Positions 35,594-46,100 of a DNA stretch of 64,000 nucleotides are shown here, one piece after another; position 1 is the stretch's first letter, and the number at the start of each line of letters is the position of its first letter. The DNA lies in contig DATKND010000116.1 of the NCBI GenBank assembly GCA_035541475.1, forward strand, positions 57,279-121,278, written 5' to 3'. This stretch comes from DASUFZ01 sp035541475 (lineage in GTDB: Bacteria > Myxococcota_A > UBA9160 > SMWR01). The position numbers and the translations under genes are program-made. A model generated the notes under the pieces. The model was not told the DNA's origin, did no database searches, and saw only the letters and a program-made list of their open reading frames with translations.

Positions 35594-37101
35594 GCGTCCG
35601 GCGCGAAGCCCGCGACCGCGGCGCGCGGCTCGCGCGCGGCGAGCGCGGCGCGGACCGCCGCGTGGCGCTCACGCGTCAGGCGGTAGCGCGAGAAGAGGAG
35701 GAGCGAGAGACCGCAGAGCGCGAGGATCGAGATGCCGAACGTGAGCCCGAGCCCGGTGACCACGTCGGGGCCCACGTCTTCCGGCCGCGCGTTCGGCGCG
35801 AGCGCGATCCACTGGATGCAGAGGCCGGCGATCTGCGAGCCGATGCCGAAGGCCGCCTTCGAGGAGAACGACGCAGCGCCGAAGAACACACCCTCGCGTC
35901 GGCGGCCGCAGGCGAGCGCGTCCTCGTCTGTGACGTCGGCCATCATCGAACGGCCGGTGACCATCGTCGCGGCGAGACCGAACTGCGCGCACACCGCCGT
36001 GCTGAGGAGCCACGCCGGCAGATAGAGCGCGGACTCGCGCGACGGGAAGAGTCCCGCGAGCAGGAGGAAGGGCGGCAGCGCCGTGAAGAAGGCGAAGAGC
36101 ACGATTCCGAGCACGAAGACGGGCCGCTTGTCGAAGCGCTTCGCCGCGCGCGGCCAGAAGCCGAGGCCGGCGAACACCGTGAACCCGGAGACGATCCCCC
36201 ATACGAGCATCTCGTCGGTGCCGACGCGCCAGAAGTAGGTGCCGAGGTGGATCGAGAGCGCGGTCCCGACGCCGAGCGCCGCGTAGATCAAGAGCAGCCC
36301 GAGGAAGAGCACGCGGAAGGAGACGTTGCGGAGCGAATCGACGAGGTCGCCGAGCGCGACCGACGCGAAGCCGCGCGCGCGCGCGCGGGGATCGGCCGGC
36401 GCGAGGAAGCGCGCGCGCGGCTGCGTGCGCCACGCGGAGAGCAGCACCGCGAGCGCCATCCCGACCGCGAGCACGAGCGCGAGCCTCGGATACGCCGCCG
36501 GATTCAGCTGCCCGTTCGGGTACGCCTCGCTCGATCGGAAGAACCACAAGAAGGCCAGCATGCCGGCGATGCCGTGCCCCGCGCGCTCGAAGAAGAACTG
36601 CAGCGCCGAGATCTGGTTGCGCTCCTCGTAGTCGCGCGAGAGCTCCGCGCCGAGCGCCAGGTGCGGGACGTTGAAGATCGAGGTGGCGACGCGCGTCAGC
36701 ACCGCGAAGACCACGAGCCAGGCGAAGAGGCCCGCCTGCGGGAGCCCCACCGGCGGCACGAAGGTGAGATAGAAGCAGACACCGAGCGGGATCGCGGAGA
36801 GATAGAGGAAGGGGTGGCGGCGTCCCCAGCGCGAGGCGATGCGATCCGACCACACGCCGACGAGCGGGTCGGTGACCGCGTCGAAGAGCAGCGCGATCAG
36901 GATCGCCTGTCCCGCGAGCGCGCCCGAGAGACCGAGCACGCTGGTGTAGTAGAAGAACAGGAAGAGGTTCAGGCCCTCGTGCCCGAGCCCCTCGGCGAGC
37001 TGCCCGAGTCCGTACCAGAACTTGGTCGGGCGTCCGAGCGGCGGCGCCGCGAGCGGATCGGCGGCCGCGGGCGGGGGCGGGGGCGGGGGGACGTGCGACA
37101 C
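35590..37101 (-). CDS. GPH/MelB-type MFS transporter
   Basis: About 503 residues and 12 predicted helices of the glycoside-pentoside-hexuronide:cation symporter type: KFWYGLGQLAEGLGHEG, LLFDAVTDPLVGVWSDR, then GRRHPFLYLSAIPLG after helix 3, and TGRSMMADVTDEDAL in the second half. It begins with an odd proline run (HVPPPPPPPAAADP) in the cytoplasmic N-terminus. I take the GTG at 37101; a GTG at 37131 would add ten residues. Substrate unknown; relatives carry sugars or other solutes with sodium or protons. Confidence 0.85.
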   Translation of the reverse strand: MSHVPPPPPPPAAADPLAAPPLGRPTKFWYGLGQLAEGLGHEGLNLFLFFYYTSVLGLSGALAGQAILIALLFDAVTDPLVGVWSDRIASRWGRRHPFLYLSAIPLGVCFYLTFVPPVGLPQAGLFAWLVVFAVLTRVATSIFNVPHLALGAELSRDYEERNQISALQFFFERAGHGIAGMLAFLWFFRSSEAYPNGQLNPAAYPRLALVLAVGMALAVLLSAWRTQPRARFLAPADPRARARGFASVALGDLVDSLRNVSFRVLFLGLLLIYAALGVGTALSIHLGTYFWRVGTDEMLVWGIVSGFTVFAGLGFWPRAAKRFDKRPVFVLGIVLFAFFTALPPFLLLAGLFPSRESALYLPAWLLSTAVCAQFGLAATMVTGRSMMADVTDEDALACGRRREGVFFGAASFSSKAAFGIGSQIAGLCIQWIALAPNARPEDVGPDVVTGLGLTFGISILALCGLSLLLFSRYRLTRERHAAVRAALAAREPRAAVAGFAPDA

Positions 37102-37144
37102 GGAGGCTAGGTAGCACGCCGCGCAAGGCACCCGAGCGCTCGGG

Positions 37145-37150
37145 TAGCAT
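37145..37150 (+). promoter_or_regulatory. -10-like box TAGCAT of the SGNH-like gene
   Basis: TAGCAT ends ten bases before the ATG at 37161; the same hexamer precedes addB. Confidence 0.35.
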
Positions 37151-37160
37151 CGCGCCCCGC

Positions 37161-38240
37161 ATGCCCGAACGATCGGCGCGCTCGCATCGCGAGAGCGCGG
37201 AGAGGCGCACGTCGCTCCGCTCCAATCTCGCCGTCAGCTTCGTGAGCCTGCTCCTCGTGCTCGCGGCGCTCGAGATCTGGTTCCGGCTGCATCCCGTCGG
37301 CGAAATCCAGACCAACAACGAGTACTACCACCGGACGCGAACCGGCGGGGAGAAACGCTTCGGCGTCCCGTTCAACTCCTGGAGCGAGCGCATCGATCCA
37401 GCGGTCGACTTCCGCGGCTACTACGCGAAGAGCGACTACACCGTGACCTATCACTTCGATCAGCACGGCGCCCGCTGGCTCGAATCCGCGGCGCGGGAGC
37501 CGCGCGGGCGCGCCATCGTCGTCCTCGGGGATTCCTTCACATATGGCTCGGGCCTTCACTACGAGGACACGTGGGTCCGACAGCTCGAGCGGCGGCTCGA
37601 CGCCGGCGGCGACCCGACGACCTTGTACGACTTCGGCGAGTCCGGCGCCGACACGAGGCGCTGTCTCGCGATCTACGAAGCGCTCGACCCCTCGCCGCCG
37701 CACGGCGAGGTCCTCTACGCGCTGAACGTGAACGACGTCGTCTCGTTCGGAACGAGCGAGGTGATCCGCAATCAGCTGCTCGGCACGCCGCTCGATCGAT
37801 ACTCCCGCCTGGTCGAGTTCGTCCTCTACCGCCTGAACACATCGATCGGGCGCCGGCTGAAGCTCGCATACCTGACCTCGCCCGCCGTGTTCGAGCGCTC
37901 GCGCTACCGGCGGAACTTCCCCGCGATCGGAGAGCTCGCGCGCGCTGCGGCCGATCGCGGCGCGCGCTTCCGGATCGTCCTGCTACCCGTGCTGATCGAC
38001 CTCGAAGCCGAGGGATTCCGGCCGGTCTACGACGAGCTCTCCCGGCGATTGGCCGCGGAGGGAATCCCCGTTCTCGAGATCACCGACTCGGTGCGCGGAC
38101 GGCGCGATTCCGATCTCTGGATCCTTCCGGTCGACCAGCATCCGAACGAGGTCGCGAGCGCGCTGTTCGCGGAGCGCCTCTACGCGCTGTGGGGAACCGG
38201 GCGAGAGGTGGCGGAGTCCGGCGACGCGTCGGCGCGTTAG
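37161..38240 (+). CDS. Membrane-anchored SGNH-hydrolase-like protein
   Basis: A 359-residue protein with one N-terminal membrane helix (LAVSFVSLLLVLAALEIWF) and a periplasmic-side domain with SGNH features: block I VVLGDSFTYGSGL (catalytic Ser in GDSF), an Asn-containing NVNDVV segment, and block V DQHPNEVAS with Asp and His. Such proteins add or remove acyl groups on cell-surface sugars or act as esterases. Substrate not known. Stop overlaps glpD's stop by four bases (TTAG). Confidence 0.8.
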   Translation: MPERSARSHRESAERRTSLRSNLAVSFVSLLLVLAALEIWFRLHPVGEIQTNNEYYHRTRTGGEKRFGVPFNSWSERIDPAVDFRGYYAKSDYTVTYHFDQHGARWLESAAREPRGRAIVVLGDSFTYGSGLHYEDTWVRQLERRLDAGGDPTTLYDFGESGADTRRCLAIYEALDPSPPHGEVLYALNVNDVVSFGTSEVIRNQLLGTPLDRYSRLVEFVLYRLNTSIGRRLKLAYLTSPAVFERSRYRRNFPAIGELARAAADRGARFRIVLLPVLIDLEAEGFRPVYDELSRRLAAEGIPVLEITDSVRGRRDSDLWILPVDQHPNEVASALFAERLYALWGTGREVAESGDASAR

Positions 38241-39811
38241 GCGTCGAGCAGATATCCGCGCGCTAGCGCCTCGTACGCTGCGACCTGCGCGCGCGCCCAG
38301 GCGGCGTCGCGGCCGAGCTCGGCCGCCATCAGCGCGGCGACGGCCGGCGCGGCCTCGATCGATGCGCGCGCGTCGAGCAGCAGCGCGCGCGTGCGGCGCG
38401 CGAGCACGTCCTCGAGCGTGCACGCGAGCTCGTGTCGCACCGCGAACACGACGTGGACACCGCGGTACGGCAGCTCCGCGTGGAGCGGGCGCGCCCACTC
38501 GGAGTCCTCGCGCGCGAGCGCATCCACGTGCGCGGCGTCGGCGCCGTAGACACGCATCGCGGGATCGAACGGAAGCTGCGGATCGTCGCGGCGCATCCAG
38601 CCGTGCAGCACCAGCGACTCGGTGACGCACGGGCGCGCGTCGAGCCCGCCGACCAGGATCGCGTCGGCGAGCGCGTCCTCGGCCATCTTGCGGTAGGTCG
38701 TCCACTTGCCGCCGACGATCGTCACGAGACCCGAGTTGCTGACGTGCACGGCGTGCTCGCGCGAGACGCTCTTCGTGTCGGCGCCGTCGCCGCGCATCAG
38801 CGGTCGGAGCCCCGCGAAGACGCTCTTCACGTCGGCGCGCGTCGGATCCTTCGCCATGTAGCGGCCGGCGTTTCGCAGGATGAAGTCGACCTCCTGCGGC
38901 AGCGCGCGCGGCTCGAGGCTCGCCTCGGTCTGCGGCGTGTCGGTCGTGCCGACGAGCACGCGGCCGTACCACGGGATCACGAAGAGCACGCGGCCGTCGT
39001 CGGTGTGCGGGACCATGATCGCGTTCGGGCCCGGCTGGAAGCTCGCGTCGAGCACGAGGTGCACGCCCTGCGAGGGCTGCACGAGCGGCGCCGCGTCCGG
39101 CTCGTCGAGGCGGCGCACGCCGTCGCTGAAGACGCCGGTCGCGTTGATCACGACCTTCGCGAGCACGCGGTGGTGGAGGCCCGTCTCGGCGTCGCGCGCG
39201 ACCACGCCGCAGGTCTGGCCGCTGTCGCGCCCGGTCTTGATCAGCGCCGTGACCTCCATCCCGTTCAGCACCACGGCGCCGTGGTCGTCGGCGGTGCGCG
39301 CGAGCGCCATCGCCATGCGCGCGTCGTCGAACTGCGCGTCGTGGTAGATCGTCCCACCGAGGAGGTCCTCCTGCTCGACGTTGGGAATGGCGGCAATCGT
39401 CGCTTCGCGATCGAGACGGCGCGAAGGCGCCAGGTTCTGCTTGCCGGCGAGCGCGTCGTAGAGCTTGAGGCCGATTCCGTAGAAGGGACCTTCCCACCAC
39501 TTGTAGCGGGGCACCACGAAGCCGAGGTGGCCGACGAGGTGCGGCGCGTTCCGGTAGAGGATCCCCCGCTCGCGCAGCGCCTCGGTGACGAGCGAGAAGT
39601 TGAGCTGCTCGAGGTAGCGGACGCCGCCGTGCACGAGCTTGGTGCTGCGGGAGGACGTGCCCTTCGCGAAGTCGTGCGCCTCGAGCAGCGCGGTGCGATA
39701 GCCGCGGCTCGCCGCGTCGACGGCGATGCCGAGCCCGGTCGCTCCGCCGCCGACGACGAGCACCTCGAACGGCTCGCCCTCGAGGCGTCGCAGCAGGTCC
39801 GCGCGATTCAC
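38237..39811 (-). CDS. glpD: Glycerol-3-phosphate dehydrogenase (FAD, aerobic type)
   Basis: This 524-residue protein has FAD motif VVGGGATGLGIAVDAASRG near residue 18, SSRSTKLVHGGVRYLEQLNF, NATGVFSDGVRRL, VLVGTTDTPQ and GGKWTTYRKMAEDA; the C-terminal helical domain (CTLEDVLARRTRALLLDA) is also present. It oxidises glycerol-3-phosphate to dihydroxyacetone phosphate at the inner membrane and reduces quinone. GTG start with TAGGCT eight bases ahead; its promoter is back-to-back with that of addB. Confidence 0.94.
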   Translation of the reverse strand: MNRADLLRRLEGEPFEVLVVGGGATGLGIAVDAASRGYRTALLEAHDFAKGTSSRSTKLVHGGVRYLEQLNFSLVTEALRERGILYRNAPHLVGHLGFVVPRYKWWEGPFYGIGLKLYDALAGKQNLAPSRRLDREATIAAIPNVEQEDLLGGTIYHDAQFDDARMAMALARTADDHGAVVLNGMEVTALIKTGRDSGQTCGVVARDAETGLHHRVLAKVVINATGVFSDGVRRLDEPDAAPLVQPSQGVHLVLDASFQPGPNAIMVPHTDDGRVLFVIPWYGRVLVGTTDTPQTEASLEPRALPQEVDFILRNAGRYMAKDPTRADVKSVFAGLRPLMRGDGADTKSVSREHAVHVSNSGLVTIVGGKWTTYRKMAEDALADAILVGGLDARPCVTESLVLHGWMRRDDPQLPFDPAMRVYGADAAHVDALAREDSEWARPLHAELPYRGVHVVFAVRHELACTLEDVLARRTRALLLDARASIEAAPAVAALMAAELGRDAAWARAQVAAYEALARGYLLDA

Positions 39812-39819
39812 GGCGCGAG

Positions 39820-39825
39820 AGCCTA
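39820..39825 (-). promoter_or_regulatory. -10-like box TAGGCT of glpD
   Basis: TAGGCT on the minus strand ends eight bases before the GTG at 39811. It is only 16 bases from the addB box on the other strand. Confidence 0.45.
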
Positions 39826-39841
39826 CACCGAGCGCGGCCTG

Positions 39842-39847
39842 TAGCAT
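39842..39847 (+). promoter_or_regulatory. -10-like box TAGCAT of addB
   Basis: TAGCAT ends six bases before the addB ATG at 39854; no ribosome site. Confidence 0.45.
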
Positions 39848-39853
39848 GCGCCC

Positions 39854-42800
39854 ATGTCCGTGCGCTTCCTGACCTCGCCCGCGGCGAGCGAGCGCCTCCG
39901 CATCGCACAGGCATGGCTCGAGGCGCGCACGCCCGGCGAAGAGGTGCTCGTCGTCGGCGCGACGGCCGACGCCGCGAACGAGCTGTTGCGTCGCGCGGCG
40001 CTCTCGCGCGGCGCGGCCTTCGGCTGGCAGCGCGCGACGCTCCCGCGGCTCGCGTCGGCGCTCGCGCAGATGGCACAGGGCGCGCGCGCGGTGCCCGTCT
40101 CGTCGCTCGTCGCTGAGGCGCTCGCGGCGCGCGTGCTGCACAGCGCACGCGGCGCGGGCGGCCTCGGCCGCTTCGTCGACGTGGCGGAAGGACCGGGGGT
40201 CGTGCGCGCCGTGGCCGGCGCGATCGACGAGCTGCGGCTCGCGCAGGTCGAGCCCGCGCGCGTGGCCGACGAATCGCTCGAGCTCGCGCGCTGGCTCGCG
40301 GACTTCGAAGCGCTGCTCGCCGCCGAGGGGCTCGCCGACCGCGCGCGCCTGCTCGCGCTCGCGACGGCATGCGCGCGTTCGGGCGCGGCGCACCCGTGGC
40401 TCGGCCTGCCGACCTTGCTGCTCGACGTCGCGATCGAGAACGCGGCCGAGCGCGAGCTCGTCGCGGCGCTGCGCGCGCGCGCTCCCGAGCTGCTCGCCAC
40501 CCTGCCGGCCGGCGACGAGGCTTGCGAGCGCCGGATCGCGCGCGCGCTCGGCGTGGAGCCGGAGCGCCTCGCCGCGCCGGCGGAGCCGGCGTCGCTCGCG
40601 CGCCTGCAAACGCACCTCTTCGAGGAGAGCGCTCCGCCCGAGGCGCCGCTCGGCGAGGATGTGGCGCTCCTCTCGGCGCCCGGCGAGAGCCGCGAGTGCG
40701 TCGAGATCGCGCGCCGCATCCACGGGCTCGCCGCGCAGGGCACTGCCTTCGATCGCGTCGCGGTGTTGCTGCGCTCGCCGGAGGCGTACCGCCCGCATCT
40801 GCTCGAGGCGTTCGGACGCGCCGGCATCCCGGCGCACTTCGCGCGCGGCAGCCGACAGCCGGACCCCGCCGGACGCGCCTTCCTCGCGCTGCTGCGCTGC
40901 AAGGGCGAAGGCCTGTCCGCGCGCGGCTTCGCCGAGTATCTCTCGCTCGGCGAGGTGCCGGACGCACAGGCTGGCGCGCCGCCCGCGGCGCTGCCGCGCG
41001 CCGAGCGCTTCGTCACGCCGGATCTCGAGGCGCTGCCCGAGGCGATCGCGGGCGCGTTGGCCGAGCCGTCGCGGCCGGGTGTCGATGACGAGTCTCGCAG
41101 CGCGGGCGCGGAGGCCGAGGGAAGAGTGCGCGCGCCGCGCGCGTGGGAGCGGCTGCTCGTCGACGCCGCGGTGATCGGCGGACGCGCACGCTGGGAACGG
41201 CGCCTCGAGGGGCTCGCGAACGAGCTCGGCGAGCAGCTCGCCGATCTCGAGGACCCCGACGATCCGGCCGCCGCGCAGATCCGGCGCGACCTCGCCGATC
41301 TCGCCGCGCTGCGCGCCTTCGCCGCGCCGCTGCTCGACGCGCTCGATGCGCTGCCGCAGCGCGGGCCCTGGGGCGACTGGCTCGACGCGCTCTCGTCGCT
41401 CGCGACGCGCGCGCTGCGGCGACCCGCGCGCGTGCTATCGGTGCTCTCCGAGCTCGCGCCGATGGCGGCGGTCGGCCCGGTGGATCTCGACGAGGTGGTG
41501 CTCGTGCTCTCGCGGCGGCTGCTCGAGCTGGCCGAGCCGCCGCCGACCGCGCGCTACGGCCGCGTGTTCGTCGCGCCGATCGAGGCGGCGCGCGGCCTCG
41601 ACTTCGACGCGGTCTTCGTGCCGGGCCTGGCCGAGCGCCTCTTCCCGAAGAAGATCGAGGAGGAGCCGATCCTGCTCGACGCCGCCCGGCGTCGCCTCGA
41701 CGAGGACCTCGTCACGCGCAGCGAGCGCGTCGCGCACGAGCGCCGCGCGCTGCGACTCGCGGTCGGAGCGGCCACGCGCCGCGTCGTGCTCTCGTATCCG
41801 CGCCTCGATCTCGACGCGTCGCGCCCGCGCGTCCCATCCTTCTACACGCTCGAGGCGCTGCGCGCGGCGGAGGGCCGGCTCCCCGGGTGGGCCGAGATGG
41901 CCGCGCGTGCGGAGGAGACCGGCGACGCGCGCGTCGGCTGGCCGGCGCCGACGCGCCGCGAGCAGGCGATCGACGAGGCCGAGCACGACCTCGCGCTGCT
42001 CGAGCGGCTCCAGGACGTCGACGAGGCGAAGAGCGTCGGCGCCGCGCACTACCTGCTCGACGCGAATCCCAATCTGGCGCGCGCGCTGCGCTTCCGTGCG
42101 CGGCGCTGGCTGCCGCGCTGGACCGGCGCCGACGGCCTGGTGCGGCCCGGCGACGGCGCGCGCGAGGTGATCGCGCCGGGCGCGCTCGAGGCGATGGCGG
42201 AGCACACGCTCGCGGCGCGCAGCTACTCGCCGACCGCGCTCCAGCACTTCGCGACCTGCCCCTACAAGTTCCTGCTGCACGCGGTCCACAGGCTCGCTCC
42301 GCGCGAGGAGGTGGACGCGCTCGAGGAGCTCGACCCGCTGACGCGCGGCGCGCTGGTCCACGAGGTGCAGTTCACGCTGTTCGGCCGGCTGCGCGACGAA
42401 GGCCTTCTCCCGGTGACACCGGAGCGCTTCGAGGCGGCGCGCGCGCGGCTCGACGCGACGCTCGACGAAGTCGTCCTGCGCTGGCGCGACCGGCTCGCGC
42501 CCGCTATTCCGCGCGTCTTCGAGGACGCGATCGACGGCGTGCGCGCCGACCTGCGCCACTGGCTGCGGCTCGCGGCGAACGACACCACGGGCTACGTGCC
42601 GTGGCGCTTCGAGCTGGCCTTCGGCCTCGCTGGCCGCCGCGGGCGCGACCCGCACTCGCAGGCCGAGCCGGTCGCGCTCGACGCCGGCATCCGGCTGCGC
42701 GGCTCGATCGACCTGGTCGAGCGGCGCGACGACGGGCACGTCTGCGTTACCGATCACAAGACCGGCAAGGACCGCGCGTCCGAGGGCGACGTCATCCGCG

Positions 42801-43138
42801 GCGGCGAGTCGCTCCAGCCCGTCCTCTATGCGCTCGCCACCGAGAAGCTCTTCCCGGGGGCGCGCGTCGACGGCGGTCGCCTCTACTACTGCACCGCGGC
42901 CGGCAACTTCAGCCTGCGCGACGTGCCGCTCGACGCAAAGGCGCGCGCAGCGGCGCGTGCGGTCGCCGAGACGATCGGGCGCGCCCTCGACGCGCCCTTC
43001 CTGCCGGCGGCGCCCGCGAAGGGCGCGTGCCGCTGGTGCGACTACCAGGTGGTCTGCGGGCCGTACGAGGAGCTACGGACCTCGCGCAAGCCGGCCGAGC
43101 CGCTCGCCGACCTGACCGCGCTGCGGGATCTCGAATGA
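39854..43138 (+). CDS. addB: AddB-like subunit of the ATP-dependent helicase-nuclease
   Basis: A 1094-residue AddB-type protein with degraded helicase motifs in the N-terminal half and a RecB-family nuclease at the C-terminus. Nuclease residues Asp953 (GSIDLV) and Asp967/Lys969 (TDHKTGK) are intact, so it can cut DNA. Four cysteines, Cys802 (TCPYKFLL) and Cys1059, Cys1062 and Cys1068 (CRWCDYQVVC), match the iron-sulfur staple of AddB. With AddA it resects double-strand breaks to a Chi-like site for RecA. The addA ATG overlaps its stop (ATGA). Leaderless-type promoter at 39842. Confidence 0.9.
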   Translation: MSVRFLTSPAASERLRIAQAWLEARTPGEEVLVVGATADAANELLRRAALSRGAAFGWQRATLPRLASALAQMAQGARAVPVSSLVAEALAARVLHSARGAGGLGRFVDVAEGPGVVRAVAGAIDELRLAQVEPARVADESLELARWLADFEALLAAEGLADRARLLALATACARSGAAHPWLGLPTLLLDVAIENAAERELVAALRARAPELLATLPAGDEACERRIARALGVEPERLAAPAEPASLARLQTHLFEESAPPEAPLGEDVALLSAPGESRECVEIARRIHGLAAQGTAFDRVAVLLRSPEAYRPHLLEAFGRAGIPAHFARGSRQPDPAGRAFLALLRCKGEGLSARGFAEYLSLGEVPDAQAGAPPAALPRAERFVTPDLEALPEAIAGALAEPSRPGVDDESRSAGAEAEGRVRAPRAWERLLVDAAVIGGRARWERRLEGLANELGEQLADLEDPDDPAAAQIRRDLADLAALRAFAAPLLDALDALPQRGPWGDWLDALSSLATRALRRPARVLSVLSELAPMAAVGPVDLDEVVLVLSRRLLELAEPPPTARYGRVFVAPIEAARGLDFDAVFVPGLAERLFPKKIEEEPILLDAARRRLDEDLVTRSERVAHERRALRLAVGAATRRVVLSYPRLDLDASRPRVPSFYTLEALRAAEGRLPGWAEMAARAEETGDARVGWPAPTRREQAIDEAEHDLALLERLQDVDEAKSVGAAHYLLDANPNLARALRFRARRWLPRWTGADGLVRPGDGAREVIAPGALEAMAEHTLAARSYSPTALQHFATCPYKFLLHAVHRLAPREEVDALEELDPLTRGALVHEVQFTLFGRLRDEGLLPVTPERFEAARARLDATLDEVVLRWRDRLAPAIPRVFEDAIDGVRADLRHWLRLAANDTTGYVPWRFELAFGLAGRRGRDPHSQAEPVALDAGIRLRGSIDLVERRDDGHVCVTDHKTGKDRASEGDVIRGGESLQPVLYALATEKLFPGARVDGGRLYYCTAAGNFSLRDVPLDAKARAAARAVAETIGRALDAPFLPAAPAKGACRWCDYQVVCGPYEELRTSRKPAEPLADLTALRDLE

Positions 43139-46100
43139 GCGCGCGACCGCTGGCCGACACCGAGGCGCGACGCCGCATCCGCGAGGACCTCGCCGTGACG
43201 CTCTTCGTCGAGGCCGCCGCGGGAACCGGCAAGACCACCGCGCTCGTCTCGCGCATCGTCGCCACCTTGCGCGCGGGGCTCGGCGCGCTCGACGGCATGG
43301 TCGCGGTGACCTTCACCGAGAAGGCCGCGGGCGAGATGAAGCTGCGGCTGCGCGCGGAGATCGAGCTCGCGCTCGGCAGGACGTCGGCGGGAAGCGACGA
43401 GCGCGAGCGCTTCGAGCGCGCGCTCGAGCAGCTCGAGCTCGCGCGCATCAGCACGATCCACGGCTTCTGCGCCGACCTGCTACACGAGCGACCGGTCGAG
43501 GCTCGTGTCGACCCGCTCTTCGCCGTCGCGAACGAGGACGAGCAGCGGAGGCTCCTCTCGCGCGCCTTCGAGCGCTGGTTCCAGCGCGAGCTCGGGGATC
43601 CGCCCGAAGGCGTCCGGCGCATCCTGCGCCGCAGGCCGCGCGCAGGCGGCGACGGACCGCGCGCCGACCTCGAGAGCGCGCTCGCAAGCCTGGTCGAGCA
43701 CCGCGACTTCGCGGCAGCGTGGCAGCGCGCGCCGTTCGAGCGGGAGTCCGCGATCGACGCGGCGCTGGCGCAGCTCGCTCCGCTCGCCGAGCTCGCCGCG
43801 CGCGCCGAGGATCCGGAGGACTGGCTCTCGAAGAGTCTCGCCGAGATCGCGCGCTTCGTGCGCGAGATTCAGCTCCGCGAGCAGGTCGCGCCGCGCGACT
43901 ACGACGGCCTCGAAGCCGAGCTGCGCACGCTCTCGCGCGGCCGTCTCTGGGGCTGGAAGGGCCGGCGCCGCCGCTTCTACGCGCCGGGCGTCCCGCGCGA
44001 CGACGTGAAGGCGCAGCGCGACGCCGCGAAGGAGACGCTCGACCGGCTGCGCGAGGGGTGCGACGCGGACCTCGCCGCGCTGCTGCGCGAGGAGCTGCGC
44101 GGCGCGGTCGCCGCCTACGAGGAGGAGAAGCGCCGCGCCGGCTGCCTCGACTTCGTGGACCTGCTGCTAAAGGCGCGCGACCTGCTGGTGCGCGACGCGC
44201 GGGTGCGTCGCGAGCTCCAGGCGCGCACGACGCACTTCTTCGTCGACGAGTTCCAGGACACGGACCCGCTCCAGGTCGAGATCCTGCTGCTGCTCGCCGC
44301 CGACGATCCGGACGAGAGCGACTGGCGACGCGCGCGCCCCGCGCCGGGCAAGCTTTTCGTGGTCGGCGACCCGAAGCAGTCGATCTACCGCTTCCGGCGC
44401 GCCGAGGTGGCGATCTACGAGGAGGTGAAGGCGCGGCTGCTCTCGCTCGGGCCCGCGCACGGCGCGACCTTGCTCCACCTGACGACGAGCTTCCGCTCGC
44501 CGCCCTCGCTCCAGAGCGCCGTCAACGCGGCGTTCGAGCCGCTGATCCACGCTGTCCCCGACCGCAGCCAGGCCGAGTACGTCGCGCTCGAGCCAGCGCG
44601 CGACGAGGTCGTCGGCCGCCCGACCTTGATCGCGCTGCCCGTGCCGATGCCCTACAGCGAGCGCGGCTACCTCACCGACTTCGCGACCGAGCAGTCGCTG
44701 CCGGACGCGGTCGGCGCCTTCGTCGCCTGGCTCGTGCGCGAGAGCGGCTGGACCGTGCCCGTCGCGGGCGACGATGGACAGGTGCGCGAGGAGCCGATCC
44801 GCCCGCGCGACGTCTGTCTCCTCTTCCGCCGCTTCAAGAGCTTCCGCGAGGACGTGACGCGCGGCTACGTGCGCGCGCTCGAGGCGCGCCGCATCCCGCA
44901 CGTCCTCGTCGGGGGCCGCTCGTTCCACGACCGCGAGGAGGTGCTCGCGATCCGCAACGCGCTCGCCGCGATCGAGTGGCCGGACGACGCGCTGCGCGTC
45001 TTCGCGACCTTGCGCGGTCCGCTCTTCGCGCACGGCGACGACGCGCTGCTCGCCTTCCGCCATCGCCACGGCTCGCTACACCCGTTGCAGCCGATCGACG
45101 AGGCCGCGCTCGACGACACCACGCGCCCGGTCGCCGCGAGCCTCTCGCTGCTCGCGTCGCTCCATCGCGCGCGCAATCGCCGCCCGATCGCCGACACCTT
45201 GCGGCGCCTGCTCGAGGCGCTGCGCGCGCACGCCGGCATCGCGATCTGGCCGACGGGCGAGCAGGCGCTTGCGAACTGCCTGCGGCTCCTCGATCTCGCG
45301 CGCCGCTTCGAGCAGCGCGGCGCGCCGAGCTTCCGCGCTTTCGTCGAGCGCCTCGAGTCGGACGCTCAGCGCGGCGAGTCGCAGGACGCGCCCGTGGTCG
45401 AGGAGGGCACCGAGGGCGTCCGCATCATGACGGCGCACAAGGCGAAGGGCCTGGAGTTCCCGGTCGTGATCCTCTGCGACCCGACCTGCAACGCGACGCG
45501 CGACACGCCGTCGCGACACGTCGACCCGGAGCGCGGGCTCTGGGCCGAGCCGCTGGCGGGCTGCGCGCCGCGCGAGCTGCTGTTGCACCGCGAGGAGGAA
45601 CTCGCGCGCGACGCCGCCGAGGCGGTGCGGCTCGCCTACGTCGCGGCTACGCGAGCGCGCGACCTGCTGGTCGTGCCGGCCATCGCCGACAAGGAGCAGG
45701 AAGGCGGCTGGCTGTCCGCGCTCGACCCGATCGTCTACCCGAGCCGGATCTCTGCCGGCGAGCGCGAGGCCGCGCCCGGCTGCCCGGCGTTCGGGGCGGA
45801 GGCGGTGCGCGTCGTCGCGGGCGGCGTGCGGCCGCGCGAGCGCTACCCGTCGCGCGAGTCGGTGCGGCCGGGGCGGCTGCGCCCGCGCGCGGGCAGCCAC
45901 ACCGTCGTGTGGTGGGACCCGAACGCGCTCGAGCTCGGTGTCGAGCAACGCGTCGGCCTGCGGCAGCAGCGACTGCTCGAGGCCGATCGATCGAGCGAGC
46001 GCGCGACGCAGGGCGCGCAGGAGCACGCGGCGTGGCAGGCGGCGCGACGCGCGCGGCTCGAAGCCGGCGTGCGGCCCTCGCTCGCGGTCGCGACGGTGAC

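Noticed and set aside
37983..40967. A 994-residue open frame on the minus strand overlapping glpD and addB
   Set aside because: Arg/Ala-rich composition and no motif. It is an antisense or off-frame shadow that high GC leaves open; glpD in another frame has all family motifs.
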